Of a DNA stretch of 43,168 nucleotides, positions 1 to 8,500 are shown one piece after another. This DNA comes from JAYENY01 sp964646075 (GTDB lineage Bacteria > Patescibacteriota > Minisyncoccia > Minisyncoccales > PEYH01), in contig CAZYBZ010000001.1 in the NCBI GenBank assembly GCA_964646075.1, positions 1 through 43,168 of the forward strand, in the 5' to 3' direction. Both the position numbers and the translations under genes were made by a program. Below the pieces are notes generated by a model that searched no databases, had not been told where the DNA came from, and saw nothing but the letters and a program-made list of their open reading frames with translations. Position 1 is the stretch's first letter. Every line of letters begins with the position of its first letter.

Positions 1-319
1 TGCTCTCTTTAGACTGGAAGCTGACCCTGATCCGACCACTTATCGCCTTACTGTTAAGACAGTAGGTCTTGGTAATGGCTTAATTCAGGCTCTTCGTATA
101 CATTGTAGAAATAACGAAGGAGATTGTTATGAATATTATAGGGCTGGATCAAGAGTCACTGTGACGGCGATTCCTGCTAGTGGTTCTGAGTTTCTCCGCT
201 GGACAGGAGCTTGCACAGGAACGGGTACTTGCAGAGTAAAAATGGATTCTCGTAAGACAGTGCGTGCTCTCTTTAGACTGGAAGCTGACCCTGATCCGAC
301 CACTTATCGCCTTACTGTT
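1..319 (+). repeat. Near-perfect 55-bp direct repeat, period 264 bp
   Basis: Bases 1-55 recur at 265-319, apparently without mismatch, in the same frame 88 codons apart. They encode the linker between InlB-like units (ALFRLEADPDPTTYRLTV). The identity at nucleotide level suggests recent unit duplication or gene conversion in the surface protein. Confidence 0.85.
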
Positions 320-574
320 TCTATAAACGGTACTGGCGGTGGTTTAATCCGGAGTTATGGCATAAATTGTCTAAACAATAGAGGAGATTGTTCTGAATAT
401 TATCTAGCTGGGAGAAGAGTCAAGTTAAGGCCAACCGCTGCTTTCAATTCTGAGTTTTATCGTTGGATAGGAGCTTGTAGAGGAACAGGCACTTGTACGG
501 TGACAATGGACTCTGTCAGGACAGTGGGTGCTGTCTTTAATCTCAGGGCTGGTGATGACCCTATACCCATGTGA
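2..574 (+). CDS. Secreted InlB-like repeat protein, 3' end only
   Basis: The frame is open from the window edge to the TGA at 572-574, so only the last ~190 residues are seen and the N terminus lies upstream. The protein consists of tandem ~88-residue units. Each ends in a block of the type F-x-RW-x-GAC-x-GTGTC-x-V-x-MDS-x-x-TV-x-A-x-F, preceded by a G-x-G-x-I segment and a C-(x5-6)-DC pair. This is the pattern of the divergent InlB B-repeat (Flg_new_2-like) beta domain found in bacterial surface and secreted proteins. Paired cysteines probably form disulfides, so it should act outside the cytoplasm, perhaps as an adhesin stalk (inference). It ends with the last repeat and a short GDDPIPM tail, with no membrane anchor. 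An internal ATG at 161 is not the gene start. The family call is fairly sure; the function is unknown. Confidence 0.8.
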   Translation, partial: ALFRLEADPDPTTYRLTVKTVGLGNGLIQALRIHCRNNEGDCYEYYRAGSRVTVTAIPASGSEFLRWTGACTGTGTCRVKMDSRKTVRALFRLEADPDPTTYRLTVSINGTGGGLIRSYGINCLNNRGDCSEYYLAGRRVKLRPTAAFNSEFYRWIGACRGTGTCTVTMDSVRTVGAVFNLRAGDDPIPM

Positions 575-705
575 CAATAGCTTAATCATATATTTACAAG
601 ACCTAGCAATATAATAATAAAGGTTTTCTGACAAAAGGAGACACCGAATAGAAGAGAGAAAATTCTTTTTTAAAGAATTGTGGTAATTAAAATTCTGGAA
701 GACTT

Positions 706-731
706 AAAAACCCCGTTATTACGGGGTTTTT
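706..731. terminator. Bidirectional intrinsic terminator between convergent genes
   Basis: An 11-bp perfect stem (AAAAACCCCGT / ACGGGGTTTTT) with a TATT loop. It has an A tract on one side and a T tract on the other, so it can end both the rightward repeat-protein transcript and the leftward rplT operon. Confidence 0.9.
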
Positions 732-797
732 GAACTCTAGTCATTGATAATAATCATTGAATTAATTATTCGTAATTCATAAATTATTATTGATTAT

Positions 798-1142
798 CTA
801 TTTTGTCTTTTCTACTATTTTTTCAAAAATTTGCGGTTCTTGATTTGCTAGTCGGGCTAAGATTTTTCTATCAATCTCTATATTCCCTTTTTTGAGTTGT
901 CCCATAAACTTACTGTAAGATATGCCTTGTTTACGGCAAGCAGCATTGATTTGGATTTGCCATAATCGTCTTTTGTCCCGTTTTTTTGTTCTTCGGTCTC
1001 TGTAAGCATAAGACCAAGCGTGCATTAACGCTTCCTTGGCCGCCCGATATTTATTTTTTCTTCCCCAGCGGAACCCTTTGGCTTGTTTGAGAAGTCTTTT
1101 TCTTCTTTTATGAGCCGTTGCTCCTCTTTTTACTCTAACCAT
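798..1142 (-). CDS. rplT: 50S ribosomal protein L20
   Basis: 114 residues, the usual length. The N terminus MVRVKRGATAHKRRKRLLK and the core AKGFRWGRKNKYRAAKEALMHA are the diagnostic L20 rRNA-binding segment, followed by a conserved globular C-terminal half (INAACRKQGISYSKFMGQL). L20 binds 23S rRNA early in large-subunit assembly and in many bacteria represses its own operon. Last gene of smpB-ssrA-infC-rpmI-rplT, 80 nt after rpmI. No Shine-Dalgarno sequence is visible before the ATG. The convergent terminator at 706-731 lies downstream. Confidence 0.97.
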   Translation of the reverse strand: MVRVKRGATAHKRRKRLLKQAKGFRWGRKNKYRAAKEALMHAWSYAYRDRRTKKRDKRRLWQIQINAACRKQGISYSKFMGQLKKGNIEIDRKILARLANQEPQIFEKIVEKTK

Positions 1143-1222
1143 AATAATTTATAAATTACGAATAGACGCGGAGACAGAAGTTGTAAATTATCCTTAATAC
1201 CCCTGTCATTTGCAAATTTTTA

Positions 1223-1420
1223 CTATATTAAAAGTTTTTTAATTTTTTTCGTTTCTGGAGCTGAGAGCACTACCCATTTTCTTTTTTGCCTAATAATTTT
1301 ACCAGATTTTTTAGATCGAAAATGGTCTTGGCCAGTGGCTCGTCGCATAATCTTTCCGTTTTTAGTGACCTTAAATCTTTTAACTAACGATTTTTGAGTT
1401 TTTACTTTCGTTTTCTTCAT
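1223..1420 (-). CDS. rpmI: 50S ribosomal protein L35
   Basis: 65 residues, the normal size. The pattern MKKTKVKTQKSLVKRFKVT, then NGKIMRR and the terminal K-rich helix, is typical of L35 in the large subunit. The start codon lies inside the 3' end of infC, an overlap of about 41 nt. A purine-rich AGAGGG stretch just before the ATG, within the infC coding sequence, is a plausible ribosome-binding site, so translation is probably coupled to infC. The infC-rpmI-rplT order is a widely conserved operon. Confidence 0.95.
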   Translation of the reverse strand: MKKTKVKTQKSLVKRFKVTKNGKIMRRATGQDHFRSKKSGKIIRQKRKWVVLSAPETKKIKKLLI

Positions 1421-1937
1421 GTTTTTTCCCTCTTTTAATAATGACTGTTATCGTATTAAACTGACGGCGGTTCACTGGTTCATCAAGCTCAATCGGACCG
1501 TAGGTTTTTAAAATTTCTAAAAATTTATTCATTTTTTCTTTAGCGTGTCCACGTAAAGCTTTTTCTCTACCTTTAAGCATTAATTCGGTTTTAATTTTAT
1601 TTCCTTGCTCTAAAAATTTATGAGCCTGCCTGGCTTTTGTTTCTAAGTCATGCTCCGAAGTATTGAAGCGAATCCGAATCCCCTTGGTCTCACCGCCCTT
1701 GCTTTTTGATTGTTTTCCGCTTTTTTTCTTTAATTGGTAAAGATATTTACCATATTCAAGAATTTTACAAACCGGGGGAATTATCTTTTCAGTTACTTGG
1801 ACTAAATCTAAATTGCGCTCTTGAGACATCCGGAGCGCTTTTTGTAGAGGAATCACCCCTATCTGTTTTCCGTTTTCATCAATTAATCGAACTTCGCTTG
1901 CTTTTATTCTGTGATTTAGTAAGGGTTTTAAAGGAAT
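1380..1937 (-). CDS. infC: Translation initiation factor IF-3, probable AUU start
   Basis: IF-3 binds the 30S subunit, discriminates start codons and prevents subunit joining. Both domains are present: the N-terminal segment with RIKASEVRLIDENGKQIGVIP, a lysine-rich linker, and the C-terminal domain with KGIRIRFNTSEHDLETKARQ. The conserved N terminus runs upstream of the GTG at 1854-1856 to an in-frame TAA at 1947-1949. Between that stop and the conserved block there is no ATG, GTG or TTG. The only plausible initiator is ATT at 1935-1937, giving 185 residues. AUU initiation is the classic autoregulatory feature of E. coli infC. No clear SD is visible. The stop lies 41 nt inside rpmI. The AUU position is inferred from frame limits and homology. 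Confidence 0.9.
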   Translation of the reverse strand: MPLKPLLNHRIKASEVRLIDENGKQIGVIPLQKALRMSQERNLDLVQVTEKIIPPVCKILEYGKYLYQLKKKSGKQSKSKGGETKGIRIRFNTSEHDLETKARQAHKFLEQGNKIKTELMLKGREKALRGHAKEKMNKFLEILKTYGPIELDEPVNRRQFNTITVIIKRGKKHEENESKNSKIVS

Positions 1938-1966
1938 AGATTTTGATTAATTTTTTATTTACTTTG

Positions 1967-2305
1967 TGGAGGTGGCGAGGACGAACTCGCGTCCAGAAAT
2001 TTTTCCAAAAACAATTCTACAAGTTTATCTCGATTTTGATTGAATACAGAAGATAAACCGAGCAAAAATTTCTGTACCTTTAACCCAAAATTTTAATAAT
2101 TTTTCCGGGTTATTGAAAAATTATCTATCTCACAATATTGCGCCAAAACTACTTAGTGAGAATCAGCAATCTGACGGCATTAAGCGTAAGCCAATGCGGG
2201 TTTTTGAAATAAGTTAGCACTTATTTTTTTTCTCAAAGTTTAGCGAGATTTGAGAAGACTCGACTTGCTTGTTTTATTCAAACTCCTGTCGAAACTTTCA
2301 CCCCC
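1967..2305 (-). ncRNA. ssrA: tmRNA (SsrA RNA), one-piece
   Basis: The 5' end GGGGGTGAAAGTTTCGACAG matches the tmRNA 5' consensus, and its first 7 nt pair with CACCTCC at 1968-1974 to form the tRNA-like acceptor stem. A T-arm with GAGTTCGTCCTC lies just inside. The discriminator is A at 1967 and CCA is not encoded. The tag frame starts with resume codon GCT at 2216-2218, preceded by AATAAGT, and ends with TAA at 2180-2182: A-N-L-F-Q-K-P-A-L-A-Y-A. With SmpB it frees stalled ribosomes and tags the nascent chain for degradation. It lies 45 nt after smpB and about 30 nt before infC, same strand, so all are probably one transcript. The whole 339-nt span has no CDS of its own. Confidence 0.93.
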
Positions 2306-2350
2306 ATTTCTGTGTCTAGTGGAAAAGGTTTTGGCACCTCATCTTATCTC

Positions 2351-2800
2351 TTATCTTTCTTTTAGTTCCCTTCTTATATCTTTTTCTATCACTCTTTTTC
2401 TAAGAAGCTCTCTTTTGTCAGATTTACTTTTACTTTTTACTATTCCAATTTCTATCTTTATTTTTCCTTTCCTAGTATACATTTTTAAAGGCACTAATGT
2501 CAAGCCTTTCCTGTTTAATTTTCCAATTAAATGTTTAATTTCTATTTTTTTTAAGAGAAGTTTTCTGCTTCGTTGGGGTTCATAATTAGAGGGAGTATTC
2601 TTGGGCTGGTAAGGCGGAATATCGGCGTTGAGCAAAAAGGGCTCTTTCTCTTTAATAACAGCAAAAGAGCCTAGCAGGTTAGCTCGTCCTAATTTGATTG
2701 ATTTTACTTCTTGCCCAAGAAGAACGATGCCAGCTTCAAGTTTTTCTAAAATTTGGTAATCGTGATAGGCTTTTTTGTTTTTCGCTAAAATTTTTGACAT
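2351..2800 (-). CDS. smpB: SsrA-binding protein SmpB
   Basis: 149 residues, the usual length. The N terminus (LAKNKKAYHDYQILEKLEAGIVL) and the core LGQEVKSIKLGRANL form the OB-fold that binds the tRNA-like domain of tmRNA. The basic C-terminal tail (KSKSDKRELLRKR and beyond) inserts into the ribosomal mRNA channel. SmpB is required for trans-translation. It is the first gene of the smpB-ssrA-infC-rpmI-rplT run and sits directly upstream of its RNA partner. It diverges from the nuclease gene at 2885, with an 84-bp intergenic region. Confidence 0.96.
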   Translation of the reverse strand: MSKILAKNKKAYHDYQILEKLEAGIVLLGQEVKSIKLGRANLLGSFAVIKEKEPFLLNADIPPYQPKNTPSNYEPQRSRKLLLKKIEIKHLIGKLNRKGLTLVPLKMYTRKGKIKIEIGIVKSKSKSDKRELLRKRVIEKDIRRELKER

Positions 2801-2850
2801 TATTTAATCTTAACATAGAGTTAAGAATTTTTTAAGTTTTTTTTGAGATT

Positions 2851-2878
2851 TTGTTTAAATCTAGATTTAAGATATAAT
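2851..2878 (+). promoter_or_regulatory. Sigma70-like promoter placed for a leaderless transcript
   Basis: -35 TTGTTT (2851-2856), 16-bp spacer, -10 TATAAT (2873-2878). The GTG start of the next gene begins 7 nt after the -10 box, where transcription would start, leaving no room for a 5' UTR. Confidence 0.65.
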
Positions 2879-2884
2879 TAAAGG

Positions 2885-3733
2885 GTGAAAAAGATTTCTG
2901 TTATTAATTTAAATGGCGAAAGAGAACTTTTTTCTTTTGAAAAGGTTTTTAGGAGTGCTTGTCGAGCAGGGGCATCAGAGGAATTGGCAGAAGAGATTGC
3001 TTTAATTATCCAGAAGCAAGTTAAAACAGGAACAACAACCAAAGAGATCTTTAGAAAAGTAAAGCAACTTCTTGAAAAAAGCGATAAGCGCTCAAGCTTG
3101 CGTTTTAGCCTAAAAGAAGCAATGAGAAAATTAGGACCGAGTGGTTTTCCTTTTGAAAAGTATATTGGAGGCATTTTTTCAGCGGCAGGGTTTAAGGTTT
3201 CTTTAAACCAAAAAATTTATGGTCGTTGGGCTGAACATGAGACTGATTTTTTAGCTAAAAAAGATAGCTTATTCTATATCGGAGAATGTAAATTTAGAAT
3301 TCGTCCAGGTGAAAAAGTTGATTTAAAAGTTTCTTTAGCTGTTTATGCGCGATTCTTAGACTTAAAAGAAGGCGATTATTTAAAAAAATTTCAAGAAGAC
3401 CAGCTTAAGCCAATTCTTGTTACCAATGCTAAGTTTAGTTCTCAGGTAGCCAGATATTCAGAAGGCGTTGGCATAGATCTTTTGGGTTGGAATTACCCGA
3501 AAGACAAAGGATTAGAAACTATAATTGAGGACAAGGGTCTCTATCCAATTACTGTTTTACCGTCGTTGAATGGCTATTTGATGGACATTTTTGCCTCTCA
3601 ACAGATGATGCTGGTCCAAGATATTTTAAGGCTTGATATTGAAAAATTTTCTCAAAAAATTAAGATTAAGAAAGATAAAATTTTATCTTTAATTAACGAA
3701 GCAAAAATTTTAATGGGAGAAGATAAAAATTAG
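2885..3733 (+). CDS. ATP-cone domain fused to Mrr-like PD-(D/E)xK nuclease
   Basis: 282 residues. Residues ~2-88 resemble an ATP-cone, the nucleotide-sensing domain known from NrdR and ribonucleotide reductases: VINLNGERELFSFEKVFRSA, then helices and SLRFSLKEAMRKLGPSGFPFE. Residues ~89-190 look like an Mrr/type IV restriction endonuclease core: G-x-KVSLNQKI, the metal-binding D121 in HETDFLA, and the E134-C-K136 ExK motif in YIGECKFR. A C-terminal region of ~90 residues is unassigned. A reasonable reading is a DNA nuclease controlled by (d)ATP, in defence or DNA turnover. This is inference; no methylase or other restriction gene is nearby. The start is GTG, chosen because the promoter directly abuts it. 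Domain calls fairly sure, role unknown. Confidence 0.8.
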   Translation: MKKISVINLNGERELFSFEKVFRSACRAGASEELAEEIALIIQKQVKTGTTTKEIFRKVKQLLEKSDKRSSLRFSLKEAMRKLGPSGFPFEKYIGGIFSAAGFKVSLNQKIYGRWAEHETDFLAKKDSLFYIGECKFRIRPGEKVDLKVSLAVYARFLDLKEGDYLKKFQEDQLKPILVTNAKFSSQVARYSEGVGIDLLGWNYPKDKGLETIIEDKGLYPITVLPSLNGYLMDIFASQQMMLVQDILRLDIEKFSQKIKIKKDKILSLINEAKILMGEDKN

Positions 3734-3795
3734 CTTTTTAGAGTTAATTAATCGTCAATAATCAGGAAAAGAGCTTTTAATAGAGGCTTTTTTAT

Positions 3796-3824
3796 TTTAC
3801 AAAACAGGTTTAACGAGCTAAACT
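3796..3824 (+). promoter_or_regulatory. argS promoter, apparently leaderless
   Basis: -35 TTTACA (3796-3801), 17-bp spacer, -10 TAAACT (3819-3824), then exactly 6 nt to the ATG at 3831. No SD-like sequence precedes the ATG. Confidence 0.55.
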
Positions 3825-3830
3825 AGTAGT

Positions 3831-5543
3831 ATGAATAAGGAAGAAATAAAGGGGTTTTTAGAAAAAGCAATTAAATTAGCTCAGAAAAAAGGAGAGCTTC
3901 CTCTTCTTGAGACTCCTTTTATTCTGGTGGAGTTTTCAGAGAGAAAAGAGCATGGTGATTATTCTACCAATATTGCCCTTCTGGTCGGTAAGAAAATAAA
4001 GAAAGACCCTATGGAAGTAGCAAGGCTCTTGGTTAATCATTTAAGGCGTAGTTATAAACGAGTTGAAGCAGTTGAGCCGGGTTTTATTAATTTTTGGTTG
4101 TCAGAGAAAAAGCTATTAGATTCTTTACAAAAGATCTTAAAAGAAAAAGATAAGTACGGTTCAGACAAACAAAACAAGAGGCTTGTGATTGATTATTCTG
4201 CTCCGAATATCGCTAAATCTTTTGGGGTTGGTCATTTGCGTTCTACTATTATTGGTCAAGCAATCTATAATATCTATAAATTTTTGGGCTGGAAATGTGT
4301 TGGCGATAATCATTTGGGGGACTGGGGGACTCAATTTGGAAAACTGATTGTTGCCATAAAGAGATGGGGCAATAAAGATTTAAAGAATTTGACAATTCAG
4401 GATTTAGAGGAACTTTATGTAAAGTTTCATAAAGAAGCTGATAAAGATAAGAATCTTTTAGAAGAGGCCAGGAGCTGGTTCAAAAAATTAGAACAAGGAG
4501 ACGAAGAAGCTAAGATGATATGGAAGAACTGCGTTGAGGTGAGCTTAAAAGAGTTTAAGAGAATTTATCAAATACTGGGAATAAAGATTGATTACACTTT
4601 GGGCGAAAGTTTTTACAAAGATAAAACAGGAGTGGTAATTAAGTCTATCAAGAAGGGAGGTTTTTCCAAAGAGAGTCAAGGGGCGCTAGTTCTTCCTCTA
4701 CCTGATATCAAGACGCCATTAATGCTCTTAAAGTCAGATGGGGCAACAACTTATGCGACAAGAGACTTGGCTACTATAAAATATAGGATGAGTAAATGGA
4801 AGCCGAATTTGATAATCTGGGAGGTTGGGGTTGATCAAAAATTTTATTTTGAACAAGTTTTTAAAGCAGCAGAGATTCTTGGTTATGGCAAGAGAGAACA
4901 ATTTGTTCATATTGCTCATGGTTTAATCAGGTGGCCTCACGGCAAACTTTCAACCAGAAGAGGAGAGAGCATCCACTTAGAAGAACTTTTAAGAGAAGCG
5001 GTTAAAAGAGCGGAAAAGATTATTAAACAATCACGAACGACTAAAAATCTTCCAGAAGAAGAAAAAAGAAAAATTGCTGAAGAAATTGGCATTGGGGCGA
5101 TAAAGTATAATGATTTGTTGCGCCACTATTCAAAAGATATAATTTTTAATTGGGAGAGCATTTTGTCTTTAGAGGGCAATTCTGGACCTTATATTCAGTA
5201 TACGGCGGCTCGTTGTCAGAGTGTTCTTGAAAAAGCTAGCTTAACGCCAGCACTTCCGGCAATTATTGGAGAAATTAGTCAAGAGGAAGAGAATCTATTG
5301 CGAGATATTCAAAAATTTCCAGAAACAGTTAAAAAAGCAGCAATAAATTTTTCGCCAAACTTAATCTGTGGCTTTGCTTTTAACTTGGCTCAACAGTATA
5401 ATACTTTTTATGAGAAGCATTTGATTTTAAAAGCAAAAACTAAAGATAAAAAAGAATTTCGGCTGGCTATTACTGTGGCGGTAAGACAAGTTTTGAAAAA
5501 AAGCTTAGAGTTGTTGGGGATTTCTATTCCTCAAAAAATGTAA
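3831..5543 (+). CDS. argS: Arginyl-tRNA synthetase
   Basis: 570 residues, class I synthetase that charges tRNA-Arg. The N-terminal Add1 domain spans ~1-100. The catalytic signature SAPNIAKSFGVGHLRS contains the HIGH equivalent GHLRS (134-138). DNHLGDWGTQFGKL follows, as expected for ArgRS. The KMSKS-type loop is replaced by KLSTRRG, a common ArgRS form. The C-terminal anticodon-binding helical domain includes GNSGPYIQYTAARCQSVL. It is followed 18 nt later by ileS, then a membrane protein and glyS, so this is a synthetase operon. Two tRNA-Arg genes (TCT and GCG) lie in the window. Confidence 0.97.
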   Translation: MNKEEIKGFLEKAIKLAQKKGELPLLETPFILVEFSERKEHGDYSTNIALLVGKKIKKDPMEVARLLVNHLRRSYKRVEAVEPGFINFWLSEKKLLDSLQKILKEKDKYGSDKQNKRLVIDYSAPNIAKSFGVGHLRSTIIGQAIYNIYKFLGWKCVGDNHLGDWGTQFGKLIVAIKRWGNKDLKNLTIQDLEELYVKFHKEADKDKNLLEEARSWFKKLEQGDEEAKMIWKNCVEVSLKEFKRIYQILGIKIDYTLGESFYKDKTGVVIKSIKKGGFSKESQGALVLPLPDIKTPLMLLKSDGATTYATRDLATIKYRMSKWKPNLIIWEVGVDQKFYFEQVFKAAEILGYGKREQFVHIAHGLIRWPHGKLSTRRGESIHLEELLREAVKRAEKIIKQSRTTKNLPEEEKRKIAEEIGIGAIKYNDLLRHYSKDIIFNWESILSLEGNSGPYIQYTAARCQSVLEKASLTPALPAIIGEISQEEENLLRDIQKFPETVKKAAINFSPNLICGFAFNLAQQYNTFYEKHLILKAKTKDKKEFRLAITVAVRQVLKKSLELLGISIPQKM

Positions 5544-5561
5544 TAAAATTTATTAAATCTT

Positions 5562-8500
5562 ATGGAGTCAAATCGTTCAAAAGCAGAGGAGAAAATCGTA
5601 AAATTTTGGAAGAAAAACCAAATTTTTGAAAAATCCTTAAAAAAACAAGGGGATGATTTTGTTTTTTATGAAGGGCCTCCGACTGCCAATGCAAAGCCAG
5701 GGGTTCATCATGTTTCAACTAGAATTTATAAGGACATAATCTGTCGTTATCAAACAATGAGAGGCAGGAGGGTGTTAAGAAAGGCGGGTTGGGATGTTCA
5801 TGGCTTGCCGGTAGAGTTGTCTGTTGAAAAAGAATTGGGACTTAGAAGCAAGAAAGAGATTGAAGAATACGGCATAGACAGGTTTAATCAAAAATGTTCA
5901 GAATCAGTTTGGAAATATGCTCAAGCATGGACAGCTCTTACTGAAAGAATCGGTTTTTGGCTAGATTTAGAAAAGCCATACGTTACTAATGATATCTTTT
6001 ATATGGAGAGTGTTTTTAATATTATTAAACAGATATCAGATAAAGGTTTGCTTTATCAGGATTATAAGGTAATTCCTTATTGTCCTCGGTGTGGCACCGG
6101 ACTTTCGTCCCATGAAGTTGCTCAGGGTTATAAAAAAATTAAAGAGCCAGCGATTTATTTAAAATTTGAGATTAAAAATAAGAAATTTAAAGAAAACACA
6201 TATTTACTTATTTGGACCACTACGCCCTGGACTTTGCCGGGTAATGTTGCCGTCGCCGTTAACCCAGAAATGACATATATCTTAGCAAGGGTTGATAAAG
6301 ATTGTTTCATTCTTGCAAAAGAGAGAGCAGAGATTTTAGGAGATGACTTTGAACTTCTAAAAGAATTCAAGGGCAAGGAGTTAGTCGGTTTAAATTATGA
6401 GCCTTTGTTTAGCGAAGAAGTTGTTTCTTTTATTGAAAAATTAAAGAATATTTACAAGATATTATCAGCTGATTTTGTAACGACCGATGAGGGCACGGGG
6501 CTTGTTCATATTGCTCCTGCTTTTGGGCAGGAAGATATGGAATTAATAAAAGCGCAAAATATAAAAGAAAAAGAAGACAACAAGTTCCCAATTCTATTAA
6601 CCGTAGATTATGAAGGAAAATTTAAAAAAGAGGTTAAAAAATGGAAAGGAATATTTGTTAAGAAAGCAGATCCTCTAATCATTCAACATCTTAAAGAAAG
6701 AAAATGTTTATTTAAGGAGGAGCAATATGAGCATGATTATCCTTTTTGTTGGAGATGTTCCACCCCTCTTTTATATTATGCAAAAAAAAGTTGGTTTATC
6801 AGGGTAACTGCCATTAAAGATAAATTAATTGAAAATAATAGAAAGATTAATTGGCTGCCTAGCCACATCAAGGAGGGAAGGTTTGGAGAGTGGTTGAATG
6901 GTTTAAGAGATTGGAATTTATCACGCGAGAGGTATTGGGGAACACCGCTTCCGATTTGGAAGTGTCAAAAATGTGAGTATCAGGAAGTTATCGGAGGCAG
7001 AGAAGATTTGAAAAAACAAAAGTTTAGCACTAATCAATATTACATTTTGCGTCACGGTGAAGCGGTCTCTAATATAGAGAATATTAATTCTTGTTGGCCT
7101 GAGCAAAGAGAAAATCCAATCACAGAGAAAGGCAGAAGATCGATAGAAAAATTACTGCCAAGACTTAAGAAAAATAAAATAGATTTGATTTTTTCTTCTG
7201 ACATTCTCAGAGCCAAACAAACTGCCGAGATAGTTGCTAGAGGCCTGGGGATAAAGGAGAATTATGACAAAAGGTTAAGAGAGATTGACACAGGAGAGCT
7301 AAACAGCAAGCCAAGAGAAGAGGCAAAGAAATATTTTGATTTAGAAAATAATTTTTCCCAAAAAGAACTGGCAGAAAGGAGTTTTATGGAAGGATTTTTG
7401 GGCGGAGAAAATTATGCCCAAGTTCTTTTAAGAATACAAGATTTTATTAGAGATATTGATACGAAGCATCAAAATAAGAATATTTTAATTATTACTCATG
7501 GAGATCCAATAATTTTGTTATTATCTTCGTTTTTAGGCTGGACAAAAGAAGAATTTTTTGAGAATAAAGATAGAGAATATTTTAACCAAGGAGAATTAAG
7601 GAAAGTAGATTACAAAATTTTTCCGTACAATCAAAAAGGAGAGTTTGATTTTCATCGGCCTTTTATCGATAAAGTTCAATTTTTGTGTCCCAAATGTGAC
7701 AAATTAATGGAAAGAGTTCCTGAAGTGATTGATTGTTGGTTTGACGCTGGCTCAATGCCTTTTGCCCAGGTCCATTGGCCATTTAATAATCAACAATCAG
7801 CTGCCAAAGATCAATTACCAATAATCAACAACCACTTAACACCGCCAGAATTATTTCCAGCAGATTATATTAGCGAGGCGATAGACCAGACAAGGGGCTG
7901 GTTTTACACTCTTTTAGCCATATCAGCCCTGCTGGGCTTTGAATCACCCTATAAAAATGTTCTTGTTCTGGGTCATATTTTGGATGAAAAAGGTCAGAAG
8001 ATGTCAAAATCAAAAGGCAATGTTGTTGACCCGTCGGTAATGATTGAAAAATATGGAGCCGACGCTTTGCGCTGGTACTTTTTTACCATTAACCAACCAT
8101 GGGATTCAAAGCTTTTTAACGAGAAAGACATAGCTCAGCGGTCAAAGAAATTTATTATGACTCTCTGGAATTGTTATCTCTTTTTTAAAACTTACACCCA
8201 AAATTTAAAATTAAAAATTGACCAAGAATCCAAAATCCAAAATCCAAAATCCTTATTAGACAGGTGGATTTTGTCAAAATTGAATAGGCTCATAGAGAAT
8301 GTTACTGAAAAATTAGATAAATATGACATAACCAATAGTGCTCGCTTGATTGATGACTTTGTTGTTGATGATTTATCTCTATGGTATATCAGACGCTCCA
8401 GGAAAAGATTTCAGAATCCTACTTCATTAAAAGAGATTGAGCAAGCTTCTTCTATCTTAGCTTACCTTCTTTTAAGCCTAGCAAAGTTGAGCGCTCCTTT

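Noticed and set aside
425..634. Minus-strand 69-codon frame opposite the InlB-like protein
   Set aside because: It is a shadow of a repeat-coding sequence, without an upstream signal.
2250..2585. Plus-strand frame of 111 codons
   Set aside because: It covers the 5' part of tmRNA and the 3' end of smpB in antisense. The hydrophobic composition is a by-product of the AT-rich complement.
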